Part shown: positions 42,600 through 51,788 of the stretch, piece after piece
Position numbering within the stretch: the first letter of the stretch is position 1
How the letters are laid out: the number at the start of each line of letters is the position of its first letter
From: Nocardiopsis sp. NRRL B-16309
Lineage (GTDB): Bacteria > Actinomycetota > Actinomycetes > Streptosporangiales > Streptosporangiaceae
Reading direction: 5' to 3'
Length of the DNA stretch: 64,000 nucleotides
Assembly: GCF_001279585.1 (NCBI RefSeq)
Contig: NZ_LGEC01000069.1
Span: 1 to 64,000, forward strand
Program-made: the position numbers and the translations under genes
The notes under the pieces: model-generated
What the model saw: the letters and a program-made list of their open reading frames with translations, nothing else
Told to the model about the DNA's origin: nothing
Database searches by the model: none

Positions 42600-42620
42600 A
42601 TACAACGCTGTTGTATGACA
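42600..42620. promoter_or_regulatory. operator 2 of the amidase-cluster TetR
   Basis: ATACAACGCTGTTGTATGACA contains the perfect inverted repeat ATACAAC-GCT-GTTGTAT (42600-42616) and matches operator 1 over 21 bp. A TTGACA hexamer lies upstream at 42561-42566. Confidence 0.68.
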
Positions 42621-42631
42621 GTGTCCTATAT

Positions 42632-42664
42632 CGGTGTGCCGTACCGGAACGGTGCGGCACACCG
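42632..42664 (+). promoter_or_regulatory. stable leader hairpin before the amidase gene
   Basis: CGGTGTGCCG and CGGCACACCG form a perfect 10-bp stem. Inside the 13-nt loop ACCG-GAA-CGGT forms a further 4-bp stem. It sits 84 nt before the amidase start and 12 nt after operator 2, within the probable mRNA leader. Confidence 0.55.
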
Positions 42665-42747
42665 CCATCCCCCGGCCTCCGACCGTTCCGGACGCGCCCC
42701 GACGAGGGCGCGGCGGCGGTCGGGACGTCCTTCGAAGAGGTGCGCCC

Positions 42748-44205
42748 ATGCGACCAGCAGACCGACCGGAACCGTGGTGGCGGCACAGCGCCACCGAAAT
42801 CGCCGCGGCCATCCGCGGCCGCGAGGTCTCCGCCGTCGAGGTGGTGCGCTCCCACCTCGACCGCGTCGAGGAGGCCAACACCGACCTGGCGGCGCTGGCC
42901 GACGTCCGGCCGGAGGAGGCCCTGGACCAGGCCCGGCGTGCCGACCGCGCGGTCGCCGCGGGCGCGGACCTGGGCCCGCTGCACGGCGTCCCCGTCTCCA
43001 CCAAGATCAACACCGACCAGCGCGGATACGCGACCAGCAACGGCGTCCGCGCCTTCGCCGGCCGGCCCGCGGAGCAGGACGCCGCCTGCGTCGCCGCCCT
43101 GCGCGGGGCGGGCGCGATCCTGCTCGGACGCAGCAACGCCCCGGCCTTCTCCCTGCGCTGGTTCTCCACCAACGACCTGCACGGCCGCACGCTCAACCCC
43201 TGGGACCACGACCGCACGCCCGGCGGGTCCAGCGGGGGCGCGGCCAGCGCCCTGGCCGCCGGGATGACCGCCCTGGCCCAGGGCAACGACATCGGCGGAT
43301 CCATCCGCTTCCCGGCGGCCTGCTGCGGCGTCGTGGGGGTCCGGCCCACGGTCGGCCGGGTCTCGGACTGGGCCCCGCCCGTCCACACCGACACGCCCCG
43401 GGGCCCGGTCGAGATGGACCTGCCGCCCACGGTCCAGGCATGGGCCGTCCAGGGGCCCCTGGCCCGCACGGTGGCCGACGCCCGCCTGGCCCTGGACGTG
43501 ATGAGCGTGCCCGACCTGCGCCACCCGTTCGGCGTCCCCGCGATCCCGGCCCGCCGTCCCCGCGCCGCGCGCCCGGTCGAGGTGCACGTCGTCCGGGGCA
43601 TCGGCACCGCGGACAACCACCCGGCCGTGGACGGGGCGCTGACCGACGCCGCCGCCCGGCTCTCCGCGGCCGGGTACGCGGTGGAGGAGGTGGACGACGC
43701 CCCGCTGCTGCGGGAGGCCGCCCGGCTGTGGTCGCTGCTGCTCACCGAGGACACCAGGGCCCTGCTCCCGGTGGTCGAGCGGTTCGGCGACGACGCGATC
43801 CGCACCGCGCTGGAGATGCACTTCGCGGTCGCCGCCACGGTCTGGGGCGAGCCGTCCCTGCAGACCTACATCGACGGCTGGGCCCGGCGCGCGACGCTCA
43901 TCACCCGCCTGCAGGAACTCCTGGGCTCGGACCGGCTCGTGCTCACCCCGGTGTGCGCGGAGCCGCCCTTCGAGCAGGACGCCGACCAGCGCGGAACGGA
44001 GCGCGCGGCGCAACTGTTCGCCGCGATGTGGCCGATGACCAGCGTCCCCGTCCTCGGCTTCCCGGCCGTCACGGTCCCCGTGACCGTCACCGACGGCCTG
44101 CCCGTGGCAGTCCAGCTCATCGGCGGACGGTTCGAGGAACACCTCGTCCTCGACGCGGCCGAAGCCGTCGAGGCCCGCGGCGACCACCCGCGTCCCTGGT
44201 CCTGA
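42748..44205 (+). CDS. amidase (amidase-signature family)
   Basis: This 485-residue amidase-signature enzyme has the full Ser-cisSer-Lys triad: Lys86 in VSTKINTD, the cis-Ser in TPGGSSGG (158-164) and nucleophile Ser185 in GNDIGGSIRFPA (179-190). It hydrolyses a carboxamide to acid and ammonia. There is no signal peptide, so it acts in the cytosol on an imported substrate. Start ATG 42748 follows AAGAGGT. It lies behind TetR operator 2 and leads into the peptide-type ABC operon, although a 534-bp gap follows it. GatCAB function is excluded by the missing GatB/C partners. Confidence 0.88.
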   Translation: MRPADRPEPWWRHSATEIAAAIRGREVSAVEVVRSHLDRVEEANTDLAALADVRPEEALDQARRADRAVAAGADLGPLHGVPVSTKINTDQRGYATSNGVRAFAGRPAEQDAACVAALRGAGAILLGRSNAPAFSLRWFSTNDLHGRTLNPWDHDRTPGGSSGGAASALAAGMTALAQGNDIGGSIRFPAACCGVVGVRPTVGRVSDWAPPVHTDTPRGPVEMDLPPTVQAWAVQGPLARTVADARLALDVMSVPDLRHPFGVPAIPARRPRAARPVEVHVVRGIGTADNHPAVDGALTDAAARLSAAGYAVEEVDDAPLLREAARLWSLLLTEDTRALLPVVERFGDDAIRTALEMHFAVAATVWGEPSLQTYIDGWARRATLITRLQELLGSDRLVLTPVCAEPPFEQDADQRGTERAAQLFAAMWPMTSVPVLGFPAVTVPVTVTDGLPVAVQLIGGRFEEHLVLDAAEAVEARGDHPRPWS

Positions 44206-44739
44206 CCGGTCGGGGCCCACCGGCCCCTGCCGCTCCCCGCGCCGGGACACCCGTGACCACCGACCGCGGTGCGTCGCCGGCCCACACGTACAGGCGCACA
44301 CCTGCGGCCGAGCGACGCCGAGACGGTCCGCGCCCCGCGCCCTCCACGCCCGACGGCGACCGCCCGGTCCCCATGAGCCACCAGCTCCCGGACCGGCCCG
44401 GACCCGCCGAGTGACCACCTCCGGGTTCCGCCGAGCGACCGGCTCCTGATCCCGGCCGCACACGCCCGCCATCCGCGACCCCTCCGGATCCGCCGAGCGA
44501 CCACCGCCCGGTTCCGGCGACCCAACAGCTCCCGGTCCTGGGCACGGCCTGACGAACCACCAGTTCACGGGCCCTCCCGGGCCCGCCGAGCCACCACCGC
44601 CACGCGCGCCCGGCACCACTCCCGCTCCGGCCCCGCGGTACCGCCACCGCACATCCCGTCGCCCCGCGCCGCGCCCGGCGGACGCCGCCCGTCCCCTCGC
44701 GCCGCGCGCAACCGACCAACCACCGTAAGGACCCGTCCC
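44206..44739. other. 534-bp gene-free stretch with a degenerate short repeat
   Basis: This lies between the amidase and the substrate-binding-protein gene. It contains four copies of CCGCCGAGYSACC (44404-44416, 44428-44440, 44490-44502, 44583-44595), often followed by similar ACC/CCGG text. Plus-strand frames have poor codon bias. Whether the ABC operon has its own promoter here is not visible. Confidence 0.6.
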
Positions 44740-46362
44740 ATGCCACGTCCACGCCCGGCCGCGCTCGCCGCGGCCCTCCTCACCACCTGCGCCCTCGCCG
44801 GGTGCTCCAGCGGCGGCGAGCAGGCCGCCGAGCAGGCGGACGCCCCGCGGCCGACCACCTCCGTGCCCGCCGCCACCCAGGACGTCGACACCGTCACCTG
44901 GAACGTCCCCAGCGGGGAACCGCCCGTCCTGGACCCGGCCCACGCCGCCATCGACTCGGTCAGCACGATCACCGCCAACATGTGCGAGAGCCTGTTCACG
45001 TTCGGCCCCGACTACGAGCGCGAACCCGCCCTGGCCACCGGGCTCCACCAGCCCGACCCGCTCACCTACGTCTTCGACCTGCGCGAGGACGCCGTCTTCT
45101 GGAACGGCGACCCTGTCACCGCCGAGGACGTCGTCTACAGCGTCGAACGCGTCCTGGACCCCGGACTCGGCTCACCCTGGGCCGGCTGGTCCGCCCGGCT
45201 GGACGGCGTCGAGGCCACCGGCGACCACGAGGTCACCGTCACCATGGCCGAGCCGGACGTGCTCGTGCCCAACTTCTTCGCCACCCCCGCCTTCCAGGTC
45301 GTGCAGCGCGACTTCGCCGAGTCGGCCGGAGCCGGCTTCGGCACCGCGTCGGGCGGCCTGATGTGCACCGGCCCCTACCGGTTCGACCACTGGTCGCAGG
45401 GCGAGGAGATCACGCTGGTCCGCCACGACGAGTGGTGGAACACCGAGGACCGGGCCCGGGTGCGGAACCTGCGCTTCACGTTCGTCACCGACCCCTACGC
45501 CCAGGCCGCCGCCCTGTCCAGCGGCGACGCCGACGGCCAGTTCGGGGTGCCGCGCGCGGCCCACGCCCAGCTCGCCGCCGAGGGCAGCATGCTCTACGGC
45601 GAGAGCCTGGCACCCACGTTCCTGGCGGTCATCGACCAGGACGGCGCGCTCGCCGACACCGCCACCCGGCGGGCCCTGCAGGCGGTCGTCGACTACGAGG
45701 GCATCGTCGACTCCGTCTACCAGGGGGCCGCGGAGCCCCTGCGGGCCCTGGTGCCCCCGGCGGCCTGGGGCTACGCCGAGGACGAGTACCAGCAGGCCTA
45801 CGACGCGCTGCCCGCGCCCGTCCAGGACATCGACGAGGCGCTGGACCAGGCCGGCCGGTCGACCACGGCCGAGGAGACGATCGTCCTGGCCTACACCACG
45901 GCCGTCGAGGAGGAGACGCAGATCGCCACCGCGCTCGCCGACGCGGCCGCCCAGGCCGGCCTGCACGTGGAACTCAAGCCCCTGACCGCCGAGCAGTTCG
46001 GCGCGGTCTTCTCCTCCGAGCAGGCCCGCGAGGGCATCGACGCCTTCCTGACCACCGGCTACCTCGACTTCCCCGAGCCGCTGGCGTACTACCAGTACTT
46101 CACCACCGGGAGCTTCTACAACTTCTCCGGCTACAGCGACGAGGAGTACGACGCCGCCATCGCCACCGCGCTGGCCCTGGAGGACCCCGGCGCCCGCGCC
46201 CAGGAGGTGGTCCGGGCCCAGTCGATCATGGCCGAGGACCTGGTCACCATCCCCATCGCCACCCAGTACGTCAACGTCTACTACGGCCCCGGCCTGGCCG
46301 GCCTCGTCCCGCGCCAGAACCACCTGTACACCCCGTGGGCCGTCGAACTGGGCGGTCGGTGA
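44740..46362 (+). CDS. ABC transporter substrate-binding lipoprotein, peptide/nickel family
   Basis: This 540-residue family 5 extracellular solute-binding protein has signal peptide and lipobox LAGC (Cys22). The SBP_bac_5 features are visible: DPAHAAIDSVSTITANMCES, LREDAVFWNGDPVTAEDVVY and the late AQSIMAEDLVTIPIATQYVN. It captures a peptide, amide or related ligand outside the membrane and delivers it to the permeases encoded next. ATG 44740 has AAGGA upstream. It is the first gene of a five-gene importer operon with overlapping reading frames. Confidence 0.9.
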   Translation: MPRPRPAALAAALLTTCALAGCSSGGEQAAEQADAPRPTTSVPAATQDVDTVTWNVPSGEPPVLDPAHAAIDSVSTITANMCESLFTFGPDYEREPALATGLHQPDPLTYVFDLREDAVFWNGDPVTAEDVVYSVERVLDPGLGSPWAGWSARLDGVEATGDHEVTVTMAEPDVLVPNFFATPAFQVVQRDFAESAGAGFGTASGGLMCTGPYRFDHWSQGEEITLVRHDEWWNTEDRARVRNLRFTFVTDPYAQAAALSSGDADGQFGVPRAAHAQLAAEGSMLYGESLAPTFLAVIDQDGALADTATRRALQAVVDYEGIVDSVYQGAAEPLRALVPPAAWGYAEDEYQQAYDALPAPVQDIDEALDQAGRSTTAEETIVLAYTTAVEEETQIATALADAAAQAGLHVELKPLTAEQFGAVFSSEQAREGIDAFLTTGYLDFPEPLAYYQYFTTGSFYNFSGYSDEEYDAAIATALALEDPGARAQEVVRAQSIMAEDLVTIPIATQYVNVYYGPGLAGLVPRQNHLYTPWAVELGGR

Positions 46363-46364
46363 CC

Positions 46365-47324
46365 ATGGCACGCGCACTCTCGGCCTGGATCGCCCGCCGC
46401 GCCCTGGGCGCCCTGGCCACGGTCCTGGCCGCCTCCGTCCTCATCCACCTCTCCCTGCGCCTGGTGCCCGGCGACCCGGTCCTGGCACTGACGGCCGGCC
46501 GACGCCTGACGCCCGAACAGCTGGCGGCCGTGCGCGAGGCCTACGGGCTGGACCAGGGCCCGGTCCAGAGCTACCTGGGATGGATCGGCGGCGCCCTGCG
46601 CCTGGACCTGGGGGCCTCGCTGCACTACCAGACCGGGGTCAGCACCCTCATCGCCGACCGGCTCGACGTGTCCGTCCCGCTCATCCTGTACGCGGCGGCC
46701 CTGTCCGTGCTGTTCGGCACGGCGGTGGCCCTGGTGTCGGCGGTCAGGGGCGGCGCGGTCGACCGGATCGCGGGCCTGCTGGCCGCCACCACCACCGCCA
46801 CACCGCCTTTCGTGGCCGCCATCCTGCTGCTGGCGACCTTCTCCGTCGGACTGGGCTGGTTCCCCGCCACCGGCGCCGGAACGGGGTTCGCCGACCGGCT
46901 GTGGCACCTGACGCTGCCCGCCACCGCCATGGCGATCGCCGTGTTCGGCGTGCTCGCCCGGGTCGGCAACGCCGCCTTCGCCGCCGAACTGCGCCGGGAG
47001 CACGTGGAGGTCGCCCGCAGCCGCGGGGTGGGCGGCGCCGCGGTCGTGCGCAGGCACGTCGTGCGGGGCGCCCTGCCGCCCCTGCTCACGGTCATCGGCG
47101 TGCTGCTGGCCGGGCTGTTCGTCGGCACCGCCGTGGTGGAGACCGCGTTCGGGCTGGACGGGGTCGGCTCCCTGCTGGTCAGCTCCGTCACCCGGCGCGA
47201 CATCCCCGTCGTCCAGGGCGTCGCCCTCATCGCGGTCGTCCTGTTCGTCCTGGTCAACACGCTCGTCGACCTCGCACTGACCTTCATCGACCCCCGCGTC
47301 ACGGTGGGAGGGATCACCCGATGA
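46365..47324 (+). CDS. ABC transporter permease, DppB type
   Basis: This 319-residue BPD_transp_1 permease has an N-terminal helix, then SLRLVPGDPVLALTAGRRLT typical of DppB. The EAA loop (HVEVARSRGVGGAAVVRRHV) contacts the ATPases. ATG 46365 comes 3 nt after the substrate-binding-protein stop; an in-frame GTG at 46359 overlaps that stop and is a fair alternative. It forms the membrane channel with the following DppC-type permease. Its 3' end overlaps the next start as ATGA. Confidence 0.9.
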   Translation: MARALSAWIARRALGALATVLAASVLIHLSLRLVPGDPVLALTAGRRLTPEQLAAVREAYGLDQGPVQSYLGWIGGALRLDLGASLHYQTGVSTLIADRLDVSVPLILYAAALSVLFGTAVALVSAVRGGAVDRIAGLLAATTTATPPFVAAILLLATFSVGLGWFPATGAGTGFADRLWHLTLPATAMAIAVFGVLARVGNAAFAAELRREHVEVARSRGVGGAAVVRRHVVRGALPPLLTVIGVLLAGLFVGTAVVETAFGLDGVGSLLVSSVTRRDIPVVQGVALIAVVLFVLVNTLVDLALTFIDPRVTVGGITR

Positions 47325-48190
47325 CACTGACCGTCCCCGCGCTGCGGGCCCGCGCCGCCCGCCGGCGCCGGCACCGCCCGCTCAGCGTCCGACTCGCCGC
47401 CGCGTTCCTGCTCGTGGTCGCCGGAACCGGGCTGCTGGCCCCCCTTCTGGCGCCGCACTCCCCGGACACCACGAGCCTGGTGAACGCCCTGGCGCCGCCG
47501 GGCACGCCCGGCCACTGGCTGGGCACCGACTCCACCGGCCGCGACGTCCTCACCCGGGTCATGTACGGTGCCCGGCTGTCCCTGCTGGCTCCGCTGGGCG
47601 TGGTCCTGCTCTCGGCCGCCCTGGGCATCACGACCGGCCTGGTCGCCGCCCGCGCCGGAGGACGCGTCGACGCCGTGCTCTCCCGCTGCATGGACATCGT
47701 CTTCGCCTTCCCCAGCCTGCTGCTGGCCATGATCGCCGTGGCGGTCTTCGGGCCGGGCCTGGCCGCGCCCGTGTGCGCCCTGGCCGTCAGCTACGCGCCC
47801 TTCCTCGGCCGCATCGTGCGCAGCGTGGCGCTCCAGGAGGGCGCGCGCCCCTACATGGAGGCCTACCGGGTGATGGGCTTCGGAGAGCTGTGGGTGACCC
47901 TGCGCCACCTGCTGCCCAACGTCGCCCCGGTGCTCATCGCCCAGGGGACGCTCTCCTTCGGCTACGCGCTGGTGGACCTGGCGTCGCTGTCCTACCTCGG
48001 ACTCGGCGTCCGGCCGCCCGACGCCGACTGGGGATCCATGATCAGCCAGGCCCAGAGCGCCATCCTCCAGGGGGCGCCGTGGAGCGGCATCGTGCCCGGC
48101 CTGGCCGTTCTCCTGACCGTCGTCAGCGTCAACGTCATCGGCGAGCACGTGGGCGGATCCATCTCCGGCCGCGGGAAAGAGGAGACATGA
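47321..48190 (+). CDS. ABC transporter permease, DppC type
   Basis: This 289-residue permease shows the DppC signature GHWLGTDSTGRDVLTRVMYG early and the EAA loop YMEAYRVMGFGELWVTLRHL. Six hydrophobic segments are visible. ATG 47321 overlaps the previous stop (ATGA). It pairs with the DppB-type permease. Its own 3' end overlaps the ATPase start, so the operon is translationally coupled throughout. Confidence 0.9.
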   Translation: MTLTVPALRARAARRRRHRPLSVRLAAAFLLVVAGTGLLAPLLAPHSPDTTSLVNALAPPGTPGHWLGTDSTGRDVLTRVMYGARLSLLAPLGVVLLSAALGITTGLVAARAGGRVDAVLSRCMDIVFAFPSLLLAMIAVAVFGPGLAAPVCALAVSYAPFLGRIVRSVALQEGARPYMEAYRVMGFGELWVTLRHLLPNVAPVLIAQGTLSFGYALVDLASLSYLGLGVRPPDADWGSMISQAQSAILQGAPWSGIVPGLAVLLTVVSVNVIGEHVGGSISGRGKEET

Positions 48191-49179
48191 GCGTGCTCGT
48201 ACGGGAAACGACCACCCGGGACGCCCTCGCCGTCGAGGGGCTGGGCCTGACCATCGGCACCCGCGAGGGGGCACTGCCCCTGCTCGCCGACGTCACCGTG
48301 CGCGTGGGCCGGGGCGAGACCGTCGGCCTGGTCGGCGAGTCCGGCTCGGGCAAGACCCTCACGGCCCGCACCGCGCTGGGCATGCTGCCCCGGGGCGCCC
48401 GCGCGACCGGGCGGGTCACCGCCGCAGGGCTCGACGTGCTCGCCGCGGGGCGCACGGACCTGCGCGACCTGCGTCGCACCCGGGTGTCCATGGTCTTCCA
48501 GGACCCGCGCGCCGCCATCAACCCGCTGCGCCGCGTCGGCGACCACCTCACCGAGGGCCTGCGCGCCGCGGGCACCCCCCGGCGCGAGGCCGCGCGGCGG
48601 GCCGTCGACCTGCTCGACCAGGTCGGCATCGACGACCCGGCGGGCGCGATGCGGCGCCACCCGCACCAGTTCTCCGGCGGGATGCTCCAGCGGATCATGA
48701 TCGCCGGCGCCCTGGCCACCGAACCCGAACTCCTCCTGGCCGACGAGCCCACGACCGCCCTGGACGTCACCACCCAGGCCGAGGTGGTCGGGGTCCTGCG
48801 CGCGCTCCAGCGCTCCCACGGCACCGGGCTGCTGTTCGTCACCCACGACCTCGACCTGGCCGCCGCCGTGTGCGACCGGATCTACGTCATGTACGCCGGG
48901 CGCATCGTCGAGGAGGCCGACAGCGCCTCGTTCGCCGTCGCGCCCGCCCACCCCTACACCCGGGCCCTGCTCGACGCCAGCCCGTCCGTGCACGGCGACC
49001 AGGGCCCGCTGCGCGCGATCGGCGGGCGCCCCCGGTCGCTCGCCGAGGCCCCCTCGGGGTGCTCCTTCCGCGACCGCTGCCCGCGCGCCGACCACGACTG
49101 CGCACTTGGCGTGCCCGCCACACGACCGCACGGGACCTCGCACGTCGCGTGCCTGCGACCGGAACAGGTGAAGCCATGA
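48187..49179 (+). CDS. ABC transporter ATP-binding protein, DppD type
   Basis: This 330-residue ATPase has Walker A GESGSGKT (50-57), a Q-loop FQDPRAAINPLR, signature FSGGMLQR, Walker B LLLADEPTTALD and switch His in VTHDLDLAAAV. The C-terminal oligopeptide-ABC extension has the Cys cluster CSFRDRCPRADHDC, which holds an Fe-S cluster or structural site in DppD/OppD. ATG 48187 overlaps the upstream stop, and the stop overlaps the next start. Confidence 0.92.
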   Translation: MSVLVRETTTRDALAVEGLGLTIGTREGALPLLADVTVRVGRGETVGLVGESGSGKTLTARTALGMLPRGARATGRVTAAGLDVLAAGRTDLRDLRRTRVSMVFQDPRAAINPLRRVGDHLTEGLRAAGTPRREAARRAVDLLDQVGIDDPAGAMRRHPHQFSGGMLQRIMIAGALATEPELLLADEPTTALDVTTQAEVVGVLRALQRSHGTGLLFVTHDLDLAAAVCDRIYVMYAGRIVEEADSASFAVAPAHPYTRALLDASPSVHGDQGPLRAIGGRPRSLAEAPSGCSFRDRCPRADHDCALGVPATRPHGTSHVACLRPEQVKP

Positions 49180-49982
49180 CCGAGCCCGTCCTCACGGTGA
49201 CGTCCCTGGTCAAGAAGTTCGGCCGGGTCACCGCCGTCGACGGCGTCAGCTTCGAGCTGGCGCCCGGCGCCTCCCTCGGCATCGTCGGGGAGTCCGGCTC
49301 CGGCAAGACGACCACCGCCCGCGTCCTGGCCGGGCTGGAGGAACCGACCTCGGGCGAGGTCGCGGTCGCCGGCGAGCACGTGCGCGGGCGCTCGCGCCGC
49401 GCACGGCTGCGGCGGGCCCGCCGGCTCCAGATGATCTTCCAGGACCCCTACGGCTCCTTCGACCCGCGCCTGACCGTCGCCGAGTCCGTCGCCGAGCCCT
49501 TGCGGCTGCACGCGCCGGGACCGGCCGCGGACGTGCGCGCCCGCGTCGACGCGCTGCTGGACCAGGTCGGGCTCAGCCGCCGGGCGGGGGACTCCCGTCC
49601 AGGCGAGCTGTCCGGGGGGCAGCGCCAGCGGGCCGCGATCGCCCGGGCGATCGCCGTGGCGCCCCGCGTTCTGGTCCTGGACGAGGCCGTGGCCGCCCTG
49701 GACGTGTCCGTCCAGGCCCAGATCCTCGCCCTGCTCGACGACCTGCGACGCGAGACCGGCATCTCCTACGTGTTCGTCAGCCACGACCTGGCGGTCGTGC
49801 GCCACGCCACCGAGACCGCCGTGGTCATGCGCCACGGCCGCATCGTCGAACGGGGACCGACCGAGCGCCTCCTGCGCGAGCCCGCGCATCCCTACACCCG
49901 CCTGCTCATCGACTCGGTGCCCCGGCCGGGCTGGGACCTCGAACGCCTGGCCCGCGACCGCCGCGCCCTCGACGCGCTCTGA
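49176..49982 (+). CDS. ABC transporter ATP-binding protein, DppF type
   Basis: This 268-residue ATPase has Walker A GESGSGKT (38-45), signature LSGGQRQR, Walker B VLVLDEAVAALD and switch region VSHDLAVVRH. Unlike its partner it lacks the C-terminal Cys cluster, as is common for the second ATPase of these importers. ATG 49176 overlaps the upstream stop. It is the last transporter gene; the CocE-type hydrolase follows after 77 bp in the same direction. Confidence 0.92.
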   Translation: MTEPVLTVTSLVKKFGRVTAVDGVSFELAPGASLGIVGESGSGKTTTARVLAGLEEPTSGEVAVAGEHVRGRSRRARLRRARRLQMIFQDPYGSFDPRLTVAESVAEPLRLHAPGPAADVRARVDALLDQVGLSRRAGDSRPGELSGGQRQRAAIARAIAVAPRVLVLDEAVAALDVSVQAQILALLDDLRRETGISYVFVSHDLAVVRHATETAVVMRHGRIVERGPTERLLREPAHPYTRLLIDSVPRPGWDLERLARDRRALDAL

Positions 49983-50059
49983 CCACCCGCGCCCCTCGCG
50001 CCACCCCCGCCCTGCCCACACCAGCAATTCACACCCCACGCGAACCACGGAGGCACCAC

Positions 50060-51727
50060 GTGCTGACCATCGAGCGGACGGGTCCGGCCGCCGTGCCGCC
50101 GGACGCCACCGAGATCACGATCCCCATGCGGGACGGCGTCCTGCTGGCGGCCGACCTCTACCGGGCCGGGACCGGCGCGCCCGGCCCCGTCGTCCTGGTC
50201 CGACTGCCCTACGACAAGGACGGCGCCTACTGCTTCATGCCCGACATCGCCCGCCGCTTCCGCGCCCGCGGCTACACCGTCGTCGTCCAGGACGTGCGCG
50301 GCAAGTTCCGCTCCCAGGGCGCCACCGAGTTCGCCGTCCACGAGGCCGACGACGGACACGACACCATCGAGTGGATCACCCGGCGGCCCTGGTGCGACGG
50401 CGACGTCCTGATGTGGGGCGACTCCTACTACGGGTACACGGCCATCGCGGCGGCCATGAGCGGGCACCCCGCGCTCCGGGCGATCGCGCCGCGCGTGACC
50501 GGCTCCCAGCTCTCGACCGTCCTGGACCACGGCGACGGCACGCGCGACGTCGAACAGACCAGCCGCAAGCTCTACTTCGCCACCCACTACGTCGACGCCG
50601 ACCGCTACGAATGGGAGCCCGACTGGAGCCGGCGCCCGCTCGCGGCGGGGTTCGAGGCGTTCTTCGACCGGCTCGGGAAGCGCTCGCCCGCCTTCGACGA
50701 CGAGTTCGGCGGCGACCCGCGGTTCGTACCGCCGCCGCTGAAGAGCCTCCTGGCGAGCCCCCCGGTCCCGGCGCTCTACACCATCGGATGGTTCGACAAC
50801 TGCGCCGTCTGGTCCTGGCACGACGTGCGCGCCCTCTCCCGCGACCCCGGCTGGGCACCGCACCTGTACCTGCGCCTGGAGGCCATCGACCACGAGAACC
50901 ACTGGCTGGGCGACGCGCCCATCGCCCCCGGCGACGACCACGCCACCGACCCCGGCGCCCGGGAGCGCCTGCTGCCCAGGTACATCGACCCCGCCATCGC
51001 GTTCTTCGACGCGGTCCTCGGCCGCTCCGGCGACCTGGCGGCGCTGCCGCGGGTGCGGTACGAGGTCTGCCACGGCGCGTGGCACGAGAGCGACGCCTGG
51101 CCGCCCGCGCACGCCTCGGACCTGGAGTACCACCTGTGCGCCGGCCCCGTCCGCCGGCTGGCCGCCGAGCCGGACCCCGAGCCGCGCCGGCTGCGGTGGG
51201 TCGGCGACCCCGCCGACCCCGTCCCCTCCCCGGGCGCGAACCCCTTCGCGGCCCTGGCCGACCGGGCCGACCTGAGCGCGGTCGCCGAGCGCCCGGACGT
51301 ACTCCGCTTCACCGGGCCCGCCGCCGAGCGCGACACCGACCTCGTCGGCACCGCCACCGTGCACCTGCCCCTGCGGGCCGGGGCCGGAGCCACCGTCCAC
51401 GCGCGGCTGCTGGACACCGCGCCGGACGGCGGCGCCGAGCTCATCGCCCGGGGACAGCTGCGGCTCGACGTGCCGTTCGACCGGGAACCGGTCGTCGTGG
51501 ACCTGCTGGAGGTCGCCTACCGGCTCCGGTCCGGGCACCGCCTGGCCCTGGACCTCATGGGCGGCGACTTCCCCGACTTCGTTCCCGAGGGCCGCGCGGA
51601 CGAGCCGTGGACGGCCCCGGCCGGACCGCCGACCGCCAGGGAGATCACCGTGGGCGGCCCGTCCGGCGCCCGCCTGCGCATCGGCCGCCGCCAGCCCGAG
51701 GACCTGCGCCGGTCCGGGCCCCGCTGA
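50060..51727 (+). CDS. CocE/NonD family serine hydrolase
   Basis: This 555-residue protein has an N-terminal X-Pro dipeptidyl-peptidase S15 (CocE) domain with nucleophile elbow GDSYYGY (Ser122). Further visible segments are MRDGVLLAADLYRAG and YTVVVQDVRGKFRSQG. The C-terminal PepX_C jelly roll includes RSGHRLALDLMGGDFPDF. The family cleaves esters or X-Pro and acyl-amide bonds. No signal peptide is seen. GTG 50060 follows GGAGG. Its position after an amidase and importer suggests hydrolysis of the imported compound in the cytosol; the substrate is unknown. Confidence 0.87.
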   Translation: MLTIERTGPAAVPPDATEITIPMRDGVLLAADLYRAGTGAPGPVVLVRLPYDKDGAYCFMPDIARRFRARGYTVVVQDVRGKFRSQGATEFAVHEADDGHDTIEWITRRPWCDGDVLMWGDSYYGYTAIAAAMSGHPALRAIAPRVTGSQLSTVLDHGDGTRDVEQTSRKLYFATHYVDADRYEWEPDWSRRPLAAGFEAFFDRLGKRSPAFDDEFGGDPRFVPPPLKSLLASPPVPALYTIGWFDNCAVWSWHDVRALSRDPGWAPHLYLRLEAIDHENHWLGDAPIAPGDDHATDPGARERLLPRYIDPAIAFFDAVLGRSGDLAALPRVRYEVCHGAWHESDAWPPAHASDLEYHLCAGPVRRLAAEPDPEPRRLRWVGDPADPVPSPGANPFAALADRADLSAVAERPDVLRFTGPAAERDTDLVGTATVHLPLRAGAGATVHARLLDTAPDGGAELIARGQLRLDVPFDREPVVVDLLEVAYRLRSGHRLALDLMGGDFPDFVPEGRADEPWTAPAGPPTAREITVGGPSGARLRIGRRQPEDLRRSGPR

Positions 51728-51788
51728 GCCCGGGGCGCGCGGGCGACGCCGACCGGCCACGCGGCCCCGGACGGGCGGGGACCGCCGG

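Noticed and set aside
42487..45048. A minus-strand open frame of 853 codons antisense to the amidase
   Set aside because: The amidase catalytic triad is intact on the plus strand; the antisense product has no recognisable domain.
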